Positions 24,062-30,895 of a stretch of DNA of 64,000 nt are shown here, in pieces (the first letter of the stretch is position 1; the number at the start of each line of letters is the position of its first letter). The position numbers and the translations under genes were made by a program. The DNA lies in contig CAKOXW010000001.1 in assembly GCA_934130375.1 (NCBI GenBank), positions 1 through 64,000 on the forward strand, read 5' to 3'. Source of the DNA: an uncultured Bacilli bacterium (GTDB lineage: Bacteria > Bacillota_I > Bacilli_A > RF39 > UBA660). The notes under the pieces were generated by a model, which was not told the origin of the DNA, ran no database searches, and saw only the letters and a program-made list of their open reading frames with translations.

Positions 24062-25549
24062 ATGAATAATAAGGGCTTTACATTAGTTGAATTATTAGCG
24101 GTTGTTATATTATTAATAACAATATCTTTATTTGTTATGCCAAGAATAGTAGATGTTATAAAAGATGGTGATAAAACAAAAGAGGACATTGCAAAAAATA
24201 AAATAATTGAAGCTGCTAAGGAATATACAAGTAATTATGATACAAACTTTTTAAATGATTTAGTAAATGTTGGAGATAGCAAAATAATAAAAAAAGAAGA
24301 TTTATTAAATTCTAAATTAATTGATGACAAAGATCTTGATGAACTAGCATTTACAAATATAGTGGTTACTCTTAAAGAGAATAATAAAATAGAATATACT
24401 TTATCAAGCAATAATATTGAAACTATACATTTAATAATTGATTTAGATGGCGGTATTGGTGAAAATAAATCCGGTGAATATGAAGCTGGAACAACAATAA
24501 CACTAAGCACTCCAACAAGAACTGGCTATGTTTTTTCTCACTGGCAAGTAGTAAATGGTAATAGTGTATTAAGTGGAAATTTAATAACAATTGGGACTTT
24601 AAATACTACTGTTAGAGCAATATGGATTAAAAAAGTTATTATTACTTTAGACTTAGATGGTGGTTCAATAAATCAAACTCTAAATTCAAATTATGCGCCG
24701 GGTTCAACAATAAATTTGGAAACACCAACAAGAGAAAATTCTATATTTACTGGCTGGACAATTGTATTAGGAGATTCAGTAATAAGCGAAAATTTAGTAA
24801 CTGTTGGTACTATAGATACTACTATAAAAGCATTATGGAAAGATGTGAATTTAAATAATACATATGAATATTTATCTAAAAATTATTCATGTGGAGGAAC
24901 TTCTATTGGTACACCAGTATTTACATATACGGGTGCTTGTGAAATTTTAGATGATTCATCAGTGTTAGCAGGTGCATGGCGTATTAAATTTAAATCAAGT
25001 GGTACACTTACTTTTAATAGTCAAATAGTAATAGATGCCTTCTTAGTAGGTGGCGGTGGCAATAACACTGGTAGTGGAGGATATACAAGTACTACAAAAC
25101 AATTTACATTAGCAAATACAAAATCATATTCAATTGTAATTGGTTCTGCTGGTAATGCAACGTCATTTGAAGGAATAGGTATTGCAAATGCAGGTGGTTC
25201 TGGTAGTAACTCACAAGGTGGTAATAATTCTGGTAAAGATGGAGTATCAACTTGTGGTGCTCGTGAAGGTGATTCTGGGTCAGAATGTATATGGTATAAG
25301 TGCGAAGCACCTACTGCAGGTAGTTCATATGGTAATGGTGCAACTTGTGAATTTGGTGAAGGAACTGCATCAGGTTGTACAAGAGGTGATGATTTTGCGT
25401 ATTCCGCATCTGCAGGTGGTTGTAGAAACGTTTGTGATTTAGATACTGGAGCAAGCGGAAAAGGATTGACTGGTGATAATTCAGGCCGTGGAGGCGCATG
25501 CTCTTCAACTGGTTATTCAGGAGTAGTTGTAATTCGTAATGCGAGATAA
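24062..25549 (+). CDS. Prepilin-like surface protein with two InlB-type repeats and one glycine-rich domain
   Basis: 495 residues. The type IV prepilin signal MNNKGFTLVELLAVVILL (cleavage after G5) is followed by a region closely similar to the upstream gene, including AAKEYTSNYDT and FLNDLVNVG, so the two are tandem paralogues. InlB-like units lie at ~121-190 and ~193-260. The glycine-rich C-terminal part (~296-495) differs from the upstream protein and instead resembles the one at 51663, sharing YGNG, TCEF-(G/N)-EG and a final SGV(V/I)-(V/I)IR. ATG 24062 follows TAGGTGAG; an ATG at 24032 lies before the ribosome binding site and is unlikely. Confidence 0.84.
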   Translation: MNNKGFTLVELLAVVILLITISLFVMPRIVDVIKDGDKTKEDIAKNKIIEAAKEYTSNYDTNFLNDLVNVGDSKIIKKEDLLNSKLIDDKDLDELAFTNIVVTLKENNKIEYTLSSNNIETIHLIIDLDGGIGENKSGEYEAGTTITLSTPTRTGYVFSHWQVVNGNSVLSGNLITIGTLNTTVRAIWIKKVIITLDLDGGSINQTLNSNYAPGSTINLETPTRENSIFTGWTIVLGDSVISENLVTVGTIDTTIKALWKDVNLNNTYEYLSKNYSCGGTSIGTPVFTYTGACEILDDSSVLAGAWRIKFKSSGTLTFNSQIVIDAFLVGGGGNNTGSGGYTSTTKQFTLANTKSYSIVIGSAGNATSFEGIGIANAGGSGSNSQGGNNSGKDGVSTCGAREGDSGSECIWYKCEAPTAGSSYGNGATCEFGEGTASGCTRGDDFAYSASAGGCRNVCDLDTGASGKGLTGDNSGRGGACSSTGYSGVVVIRNAR

Positions 25550-25563
25550 AAATCCTTATTTAA

Positions 25564-25719
25564 CAAATTTTACTTATTCAAGTAGCGAAGAATAATAAAC
25601 AAACATCAATTGGTTCAATAACATTCTATTGTAAAGTATTTCCAACTTTATATCTAAAAAACAGTATTAGCATAGTAAGTGGACTTGGTACAGAAATAGA
25701 TCCTTATATACTTCAATGA
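25564..25719 (+). pseudogene. C-terminal remnant of a surface/prepilin-like gene
   Basis: A 51-codon open frame without a start codon, entered directly after an in-frame TAA at 25561 and ending at TGA 25717-25719. Its end, VFPTLYLKNSISIVSGLGT then EIDPYILQ, resembles the conserved tail (PVVYLKSNV...GDGT...NPY pattern) that I recall from many prepilin-like proteins of gut Firmicutes. Most likely a decayed paralogue left behind the two intact genes. The family match is from memory. Confidence 0.5.
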
Positions 25720-25731
25720 TAAATGATAAAA

Positions 25732-25767
25732 AAGATGTACTTTTTGTGTAAAAAAGTGCACCTTTTT
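25732..25767 (+). terminator. Terminator before murC
   Basis: A 14-position stem (25732-25745 with 25751-25764; one mismatch and one G-T pair), 5-nt loop, then Ts. It closes the prepilin-like gene cluster. Confidence 0.85.
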
Positions 25768-25790
25768 ATTAATATGAGGTAGAATAATGG

Positions 25791-25796
25791 TATAAT
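25791..25796 (+). promoter_or_regulatory. Extended -10 element of murC
   Basis: TGGTATAAT with TATAAT at 25791-25796; no clear -35 element. Confidence 0.55.
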
Positions 25797-25828
25797 TAGT
25801 AATATAATTAATTAGGGAAGTGAGAGAA

Positions 25829-27172
25829 ATGAAATATCATTTTATTGGAATTAAGGGCTCAGGAATGAGCGCACTTGCAATGATTATGCATAACTTAGGT
25901 AATGAAGTACAAGGTTCAGATGTTACTCATCATTTATTTACTGAGGATGCTTTAGTTGCAAATAATATAAAAATATTACCTTTTGATGAAGCAAATATCA
26001 GTGGAGATATGATTGTTGTAATTGGTAATGGTTTTGATGAAACTAATTGTGAAGTTAAGAGAACTTTAGAATTAAAAGTAAAACATTATACTTATTGTGA
26101 ATTACTAGGTGAATTAGTTAAGACATATAATAGTACTGCAATATGTGGTTGTCATGGTAAAACAACAACAACAGCATTACTTTCTCATGTTTTTGATGAT
26201 TTAGTTGGCGCTAACTATCTAATTGGTGATGGTACAGGTCATGCTAGTAATAGTAATGAATACTTTTTCTTAGAAGCATGTGAGTATAAAAGACATTTTT
26301 TGCATTATTATCCTAAACATATAATATTAACTAATATTGAACTTGATCATGTTGATTATTATAAAGACTTAGATGATATGAAAAATGCTTATGAGGAATT
26401 TTTAAGACAATGTGATTCTTATGTTATTGCGTGCGGTGATGATGAAAATGTTAGAAGTCTATCAACTGACAAGGAATTAATTTATTATGGCTTTAATGAG
26501 AATAATGAGTGGACTATAAAAAATGAAAAGCTAGATGAAAGTGGTTCTTCATTTGATGTATATCATAATAATAATTTTATTGGACATTTTGATTTACCTT
26601 TATATGGACATCATATGGTATTAGATGCTCTTGCAGTAATAGTATTTTCTTATTTACAAGGTCTTAATGTTAATGATATAGCAGATTCTATTAAAACATT
26701 TAAAGGCGCTAAAAGAAGATTTAAAGAGAAAAAGATAGGTAATGTAATAACTATTGATGATTATGCACATCATCCAACTGAGATTAAAGTAACATTAAAA
26801 GCAGTAAGACAAAAATATCCAAATAAGGAATTAGTTGCTGTATTCTTAGAAAATACTTTCTCTCGTACTCAGTCATTGTATAAAGATTATGCTGATGCAC
26901 TTAGTATTGCAGATAAAGCATATGTTACAGATATATTTTCAGATAGAGAAACACAAGAAGAGTATCCAGGAGTTTCTCCTATGCTTATTGTAAATTTAGT
27001 TAAAAATGCAGAACATTTAAAAATAGGTAGTATTGATAATTTAATAGATACAAACAATGTTGATTGTATTAAACCATTACTTAGACATAAAGATGCTGTA
27101 ATAATTTTTATGGGATGTAAAGAAGTATACGATATAAAAGAAAAATTAGAGAAAGTTTTAAGTGGTAAATAG
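25829..27172 (+). CDS. murC: UDP-N-acetylmuramate--L-alanine ligase
   Basis: 447 residues. Adds L-Ala to UDP-MurNAc in the cytoplasmic phase of peptidoglycan synthesis. The N-terminal UDP-binding motif FIGIKGSGMSALA begins at residue 5; the ATP-binding motif CGCHGKTTTTAL is near 107; the Mur-ligase signatures EACEYKRHFL and TNIELDHVDYY lie at ~150-175, and DDYAHHPTEI near 310. ATG 25829 fits AGGGAAGTGAG; a GTG at 25820 lies within that site. folD follows after two bases, so the two are co-transcribed. Confidence 0.96.
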   Translation: MKYHFIGIKGSGMSALAMIMHNLGNEVQGSDVTHHLFTEDALVANNIKILPFDEANISGDMIVVIGNGFDETNCEVKRTLELKVKHYTYCELLGELVKTYNSTAICGCHGKTTTTALLSHVFDDLVGANYLIGDGTGHASNSNEYFFLEACEYKRHFLHYYPKHIILTNIELDHVDYYKDLDDMKNAYEEFLRQCDSYVIACGDDENVRSLSTDKELIYYGFNENNEWTIKNEKLDESGSSFDVYHNNNFIGHFDLPLYGHHMVLDALAVIVFSYLQGLNVNDIADSIKTFKGAKRRFKEKKIGNVITIDDYAHHPTEIKVTLKAVRQKYPNKELVAVFLENTFSRTQSLYKDYADALSIADKAYVTDIFSDRETQEEYPGVSPMLIVNLVKNAEHLKIGSIDNLIDTNNVDCIKPLLRHKDAVIIFMGCKEVYDIKEKLEKVLSGK

Positions 27173-27174
27173 TA

Positions 27175-28002
27175 ATGGAATTATTAGATGGTAAAAAGAT
27201 AAAAAAAGAAAGAATTGAAGAATTAAAAAAAGAAATAGCAAATTTAGATAGAAAACCAGGAATAGCAGTTGTACAAATAGGAAATGACCCAGCATCATGT
27301 GTATATGTGGGAAATAAAGAAAAAACTGCTCTTAATCTAGGATGTTATTTTAAACATGTTAAATTAGAAGAGAATGTTAGTGAAGAAGAAGTAATAAGTA
27401 AAATAAATGAACTTAATTGTGATAATGAAATTGATGGTATTATAGTGCAAATGCCGTTACCAAAGCATTTAAATACTAGTAAGATTTTAAATAGTGTTAA
27501 CAAGGATAAAGATATAGATGGACTTACTGATATAAATGCTGGATTATTATTTCATAATAAAGATTGTTTTATTCCTTGTACTCCAAAAGGTATATTAAGT
27601 ATTTTAAATTATTATAATATTGATACAAAAGGAAAACATGTGGTGATTATTGGTAGAAGTGAATTAGTTGGAAGACCACTTATGGCTCTTATGCTTAATA
27701 ATAATGCTACTGTAACTATTTGTCATAGTTATACTAATAATTTAATGAATATTACAAAAGATGCTGATATATTGATTGTAGCAGTAGGTAAGAAGCATTT
27801 AATTAATGAGACATTTATTAAAGAGGGTGCTGTTATTATTGATGTTGGAATTAATAGAGAAGATGGTAAATTATATGGAGATGTTAATTTTGATGCTGTA
27901 AAAGATAAATGCAGTTATATAACACCAGTTCCAGGTGGAGTTGGTCAAATGACAGTTTTATCTTTATATGAAAATTTGTTAAAGGCATATCATAGAGATT
28001 AA
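27175..28002 (+). CDS. folD: Bifunctional methylenetetrahydrofolate dehydrogenase/cyclohydrolase
   Basis: 275 residues, near the usual 280-290. Interconverts methylene-, methenyl- and formyl-tetrahydrofolate. Signature 1 with the catalytic Lys is visible as YVGNKEKTALNLG (residues ~43-55), the IVQMPLPKHL strand follows, and the dinucleotide-binding signature IGRSELVGRPL is near 160; TPVPGGVGQMT is near 245. The start codon is 2 bases after the murC stop with no clear ribosome binding site of its own, suggesting translational coupling. Confidence 0.96.
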   Translation: MELLDGKKIKKERIEELKKEIANLDRKPGIAVVQIGNDPASCVYVGNKEKTALNLGCYFKHVKLEENVSEEEVISKINELNCDNEIDGIIVQMPLPKHLNTSKILNSVNKDKDIDGLTDINAGLLFHNKDCFIPCTPKGILSILNYYNIDTKGKHVVIIGRSELVGRPLMALMLNNNATVTICHSYTNNLMNITKDADILIVAVGKKHLINETFIKEGAVIIDVGINREDGKLYGDVNFDAVKDKCSYITPVPGGVGQMTVLSLYENLLKAYHRD

Positions 28003-28015
28003 TATCTCTTTTTTT
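27994..28015 (+). terminator. Terminator of murC-folD
   Basis: Perfect 6-bp stem AGAGAT/ATCTCT, loop TAAT, long T-run. Confidence 0.8.
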
Positions 28016-28061
28016 CATAAATTTAAAATTATTTCATATTCTTAATTGAGGAGGAATAATT

Positions 28062-28322
28062 ATGGAAACATTAAAAGTTTCATCGAAGTCAGATTCAAAT
28101 AGAGTAGCAGGAGCACTCGCAAATGTTTTAAGAGAACAAAGTAGTGTTGAAATTCAAGCAATTGGTGCTGGAGCATTAAATCAAGCAATAAAAGGGATTG
28201 CTATTGCTAGAGGATTTGTCGCACCAAGTGGTAAAAATTTAGTATGCATACCAGCATTTTCCGACATTACTATTGATGGTGAAGAGAGAACTGCTATTAA
28301 ACTAATTGTAGAAGCTAAATAG
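28062..28322 (+). CDS. spoVS: Stage V sporulation protein S family protein (SpoVS)
   Basis: 86 residues, the family's exact length. The pattern LKVSSKSDSNRVAGALANVL, then EIQAIGAGALNQAIKGIAIARGF, PSGKNLVCIPAF and EERTAIKLIVE follows SpoVS closely. This small Alba-like nucleic-acid-binding protein is needed for spore coat and septation control in Bacillus, but it also occurs in bacteria that do not sporulate. AGGAGG precedes ATG 28062. It stands alone between folD and the CYTH-like gene, with its own terminator. Confidence 0.92.
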   Translation: METLKVSSKSDSNRVAGALANVLREQSSVEIQAIGAGALNQAIKGIAIARGFVAPSGKNLVCIPAFSDITIDGEERTAIKLIVEAK

Positions 28323-28335
28323 GCTTCTTTTTTAT
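28310..28335 (+). terminator. Terminator of spoVS
   Basis: 6-bp stem AGAAGC/GCTTCT (28310-28315 with 28323-28328), 7-nt loop containing the stop codon, T-run. Confidence 0.75.
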
Positions 28336-28374
28336 TTTAAATGTGATAAAATATATTTGATTGGAGAATAAATT

Positions 28375-28830
28375 ATGGAGTATGAATATAGTTTTAAAAT
28401 ATCTAAATTAGATGAATATTTAAATATAATTAAAGAAAAATATAAATATGTAAACTCATATGATGAAAAAAGAATAATATATAGAAAAAAAGATATTATT
28501 GGAAGAATTACTTATAGAAATAATTGTATGTATTTAGATTTTAAAGAAAATAAGATTTCTAGTAATGATTTAATTATAAGAAAAGAATCTAAATCTATTA
28601 AAATTGATAATCTTGATAATTGCGAAAATATTTTGAATTTCTTAGGTTTTGTTAAAGATAATTCTATATTTAGAAAAAGAACTATATATGAAGGTGATAA
28701 TATTAAATTTGAAATAGATGAATATTATGAGCCTGAAGTTGCATTTGTACTTAGTTTTGAAGGAAAAAAAGAAGTTTGTGATAAAGAATATAAAAGTTTT
28801 TTGAAATTGAATAGAAAATATAAAAAATAA
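28375..28830 (+). CDS. CYTH-like domain protein, putative
   Basis: 151 residues, beginning MEYEYSFKI. The alternation of short strands, with charged pairs such as RIIYRKKD, GRITYR and YLDFKEN, then IRKESKSIKI and a late FEIDEYYEPEVAFVL, fits the antiparallel barrel of CYTH/triphosphate-tunnel proteins (adenylate cyclase class IV or thiamine-triphosphatase type). The usual initial ExExK reads EYEYSFK, so the match is loose. No enzymatic role can be assigned. It ends at a bidirectional terminator. Confidence 0.6.
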   Translation: MEYEYSFKISKLDEYLNIIKEKYKYVNSYDEKRIIYRKKDIIGRITYRNNCMYLDFKENKISSNDLIIRKESKSIKIDNLDNCENILNFLGFVKDNSIFRKRTIYEGDNIKFEIDEYYEPEVAFVLSFEGKKEVCDKEYKSFLKLNRKYKK

Positions 28831-28865
28831 AAAGGAATTATTCAGTATCGTATAATTCCTTTTTT
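28829..28865. terminator. Bidirectional terminator between convergent genes
   Basis: 13-bp perfect stem (28829-28841 with 28852-28864), 10-nt loop, T-run on both strands. It serves the CYTH-like gene (plus) and the lipoprotein gene (minus). Confidence 0.88.
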
Positions 28866-29686
28866 AATATCTCTAAGTTTTCTTTCATCATTGAAATATA
28901 GTCTTTGCCATCATTTCTTTGTTCTTTAGTTAAAGTAGTAAGAGAGTGATAATATATTTTTTCTATTTTATTATCAGTAATAAATTTCTCGGTATCATCA
29001 TCTAAGGCATCATTATCAAGCATAATAATATATTTGATATCTCCCTTTGTTATTTCTGCTTTAGCATTTTCAAGTGTTTTATCAGTAACACTATTAGTAT
29101 CTAGTGATAAAACTTTTACATCATATTTTGATAAGAAGTTAAATATATCATTAGATACTAAGATATGTTTATCATCAGCGTTTTCTACTAATAATTTTAA
29201 TTCAGCATCTAGTTCAGATACTTTTAAATATAATTCATCATAATTGTTATCAATTTCTTTTCTAAGATAAGAATTTGTAATATATTCTTTCATACCATTT
29301 TTAATATTTAAACATAACATTAAGAAATTAGATGGATTTAGCCATAATTCTTCAGTTCTTTTTTCTATTTCCATGCCCATAGAAGCATCAACAATCATTA
29401 AATTTTTATTGTTATTTAACATTTTAACTGCATATTCCTTTTCATTACTTAATCCATTATATACAAATAAATTAGCAGTACTATAATCTTTAATTAGTTT
29501 ATCAGATAAGTTAATTATCTCATTTGGATATATACTATTAACTATACTATGGTCTTCATATAATTCCTTTGTTATATATTCAATTGGGTAAGTTGATGTA
29601 TAAATTGTTATATTTTCCATACTATCTTTTTTGCAACCTGTTAGTGCTAGTACAGAAAGAATACAAATTAATATTTTCTTTTTCAT
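28838..29686 (-). CDS. ZnuA/TroA-like substrate-binding lipoprotein lacking the usual metal-binding histidines
   Basis: 282 residues. The signal peptide ends in the lipobox LALTGC (C18), so the mature protein is lipid-anchored outside the membrane. The overall pattern matches metal ABC-transporter binding proteins: TSTYPIEYITKELY, then NLFVYNGLSNE, and WLNPSNFLMLCLNI where Zn/Mn proteins have HxWLSP. The three positions normally occupied by metal-binding His read Asn or another residue (IINLS, EELWLNP, VSNDIF). No ABC permease or ATPase gene is adjacent. It may bind another ligand, act structurally, or be degenerate. It overlaps yidD by 4 bases. Confidence 0.78.
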   Translation of the reverse strand: MKKKILICILSVLALTGCKKDSMENITIYTSTYPIEYITKELYEDHSIVNSIYPNEIINLSDKLIKDYSTANLFVYNGLSNEKEYAVKMLNNNKNLMIVDASMGMEIEKRTEELWLNPSNFLMLCLNIKNGMKEYITNSYLRKEIDNNYDELYLKVSELDAELKLLVENADDKHILVSNDIFNFLSKYDVKVLSLDTNSVTDKTLENAKAEITKGDIKYIIMLDNDALDDDTEKFITDNKIEKIYYHSLTTLTKEQRNDGKDYISMMKENLEILKKELYDTE

Positions 29687-29901
29687 TTTTTCCTTTCTGG
29701 TACAGGGTCATAACCCATACCGCCCCAAGGGGCACATCTTAATATTCTTTTCATTGAAAGTATTAATCCCTTTATTGTCCCATATTTACTTATAGCAATT
29801 ATTGCATATTCAGAACAAGTCGGTGTATATCTACACATATTATGCCAAGGACCTGGTATTAATTGATAAATTTTAATCATACCAACTAATAAATATTTCA
29901 T
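29683..29901 (-). CDS. yidD: Membrane protein insertion efficiency factor YidD
   Basis: 72 residues. The compact family pattern is complete: IKIYQLIPGPWHNMCRYTPTC, SEYA, then GLILSMKRILRCAPWGGMGYDPVP. YidD is a small amphipathic protein associated with YidC-dependent membrane insertion. Its stop overlaps the lipoprotein start (ATGA), so the two are co-translated. GGTGAAA precedes the ATG. Confidence 0.96.
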   Translation of the reverse strand: MKYLLVGMIKIYQLIPGPWHNMCRYTPTCSEYAIIAISKYGTIKGLILSMKRILRCAPWGGMGYDPVPERKK

Positions 29902-29945
29902 ACTTTCACCTAATATTATTTTATAACAATAAACAATTTATTACA

Positions 29946-29969
29946 AGAAAAAAGAAGCATTTGCTTCTT
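29946..29969 (-). terminator. Terminator of lexA (minus strand)
   Basis: 7-bp stem AAGAAGC/GCTTCTT (29952-29958 with 29963-29969), 4-nt loop; on the minus strand it is followed by a T-run. Confidence 0.8.
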
Positions 29970-30585
29970 ATAATTTTCTATATAAACCGATTGCTTTACC
30001 AAGAATGGTAATATTTTTAAATATAAATGGTTTCATAGTATCATTTTCTGGCTGTAATCTAAAATAACCATCTTCTTTGTAAAAAGTCTTTAAAGTAACT
30101 TCATTTTCATCAGTCATGGCAACAACAATTTCACCATTTCTAGCAGTATTACATCTTTCAACTATAACTATATCACCATCATAAATACCAGCATTAATCA
30201 TACTTTCACCACTTACTTTTAATGTAAATACTTCTTTTTGCTTAGGAATTAAATAAGCGGGTAGAGAAAAGTATTCTCCAGGGTTTTCAATTGCTTCAAT
30301 AGGATTTCCAGCAGTAATCTTACCAAGTAAAGGAACTTCAACTATATCTTCATTTTTCTTAGCATACTCATTATCTACTAACAATTCAATTGCTCTATTT
30401 TTACTGCCGTTTTTTCTAATATAACCCTTTTCTTCTAATCCTTTTAAATGAGAATGAGTAGTTGCTGGTGAAGATAATCCTAAAGCTTCACCAATCTCTC
30501 TTACAGTTGGTGGATATCCATGTGATACCATAAATTCTTTTACAAACTTTAAAACTTCGCTTTGTTTTTTTGTTAAATCATCCAT
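29968..30585 (-). CDS. lexA: SOS repressor LexA
   Basis: 205 residues. N-terminal winged helix (YPPTVREIGEALGLSSPATTHSHLKGLEEKGYIRK pattern, residues ~24-58), the autocleavage bond A92-G93 within ITAGNP, and the catalytic dyad S128 (SGESM) and K166 (VTLKTF). It represses DNA-damage genes and cleaves itself with RecA filaments. On the minus strand a consensus promoter TTGACA-17-TATATT (plus coordinates 30633-30605) is overlapped by a LexA box, so it is autoregulated. GGAGGTG precedes the start. Confidence 0.97.
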   Translation of the reverse strand: MDDLTKKQSEVLKFVKEFMVSHGYPPTVREIGEALGLSSPATTHSHLKGLEEKGYIRKNGSKNRAIELLVDNEYAKKNEDIVEVPLLGKITAGNPIEAIENPGEYFSLPAYLIPKQKEVFTLKVSGESMINAGIYDGDIVIVERCNTARNGEIVVAMTDENEVTLKTFYKEDGYFRLQPENDTMKPFIFKNITILGKAIGLYRKL

Positions 30586-30604
30586 GTTTTACACCTCCAT
30601 AATA

Positions 30605-30633
30605 AATATAACACACATTTTACATTTTGTCAA
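30605..30633 (-). promoter_or_regulatory. Consensus promoter of lexA (minus strand)
   Basis: Minus-strand TTGACA (plus 30628-30633), 17-bp spacer and TATATT (plus 30605-30610). Confidence 0.85.
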
Positions 30634-30644
30634 ACTATTGTTCG
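30631..30644. promoter_or_regulatory. LexA operator 1 (SOS box)
   Basis: CAAACTATTGTTCG, one base from the Firmicutes consensus CGAACnnnnGTTCG. It overlaps the -35 of the lexA promoter. Confidence 0.75.
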
Positions 30645-30652
30645 AAAATATA

Positions 30653-30681
30653 TTGACACGAATAAATGTTCGTGTTATCAT
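30653..30681 (+). promoter_or_regulatory. SOS-controlled promoter of the small membrane protein gene
   Basis: TTGACA at 30653-30658, 17-bp spacer, TATCAT at 30676-30681. The LexA box at 30659-30672 fills the spacer, so LexA would block this promoter directly. Confidence 0.82.
30657..30676. promoter_or_regulatory. LexA operator 2 (SOS box), extended palindrome
   Basis: CGAATAAATGTTCG at 30659-30672, one mismatch to CGAACnnnnGTTCG, within a longer palindrome whose arms are ACACGAA and TTCGTGT. It lies exactly between the -35 and -10 of the gene at 30705. Confidence 0.82.
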
Positions 30682-30704
30682 TAAAACACATTGAGGAGGT
30701 AATT

Positions 30705-30866
30705 ATGAAAAAGTTTAAAAATGAATTAAAAAATAATAAGGGATTAATAATGTTTTATGTATGTGTAGCAGTATTTGCGTTTTTTTGGGCTAACGTAGTG
30801 GATACTAGTAACGATAAGGTTATGAATGAAAAAAATGGGTATATATTAAGTGAAAAAGTAAGATAA
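30705..30866 (+). CDS. SOS-regulated 53-residue membrane protein in the yneA position
   Basis: 53 residues: a basic N-terminus (MKKFKNELKNNKG), one membrane helix (LIMFYVCVAVFAFFWANVV, residues ~14-32) and a short polar tail. AGGAGGT precedes ATG 30705. In Bacillus, the divergent neighbour of lexA is yneA, an SOS-induced single-pass inhibitor of cell division, followed by tkt; here the same position before tkt is held by this gene under a LexA box. It lacks the LysM domain of YneA and shows no clear sequence similarity that I can see. An SOS division inhibitor is the natural hypothesis. Confidence 0.78.
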   Translation: MKKFKNELKNNKGLIMFYVCVAVFAFFWANVVDTSNDKVMNEKNGYILSEKVR

Positions 30867-30895
30867 ATATGTTACAATGTTAATAGGTGATAATA

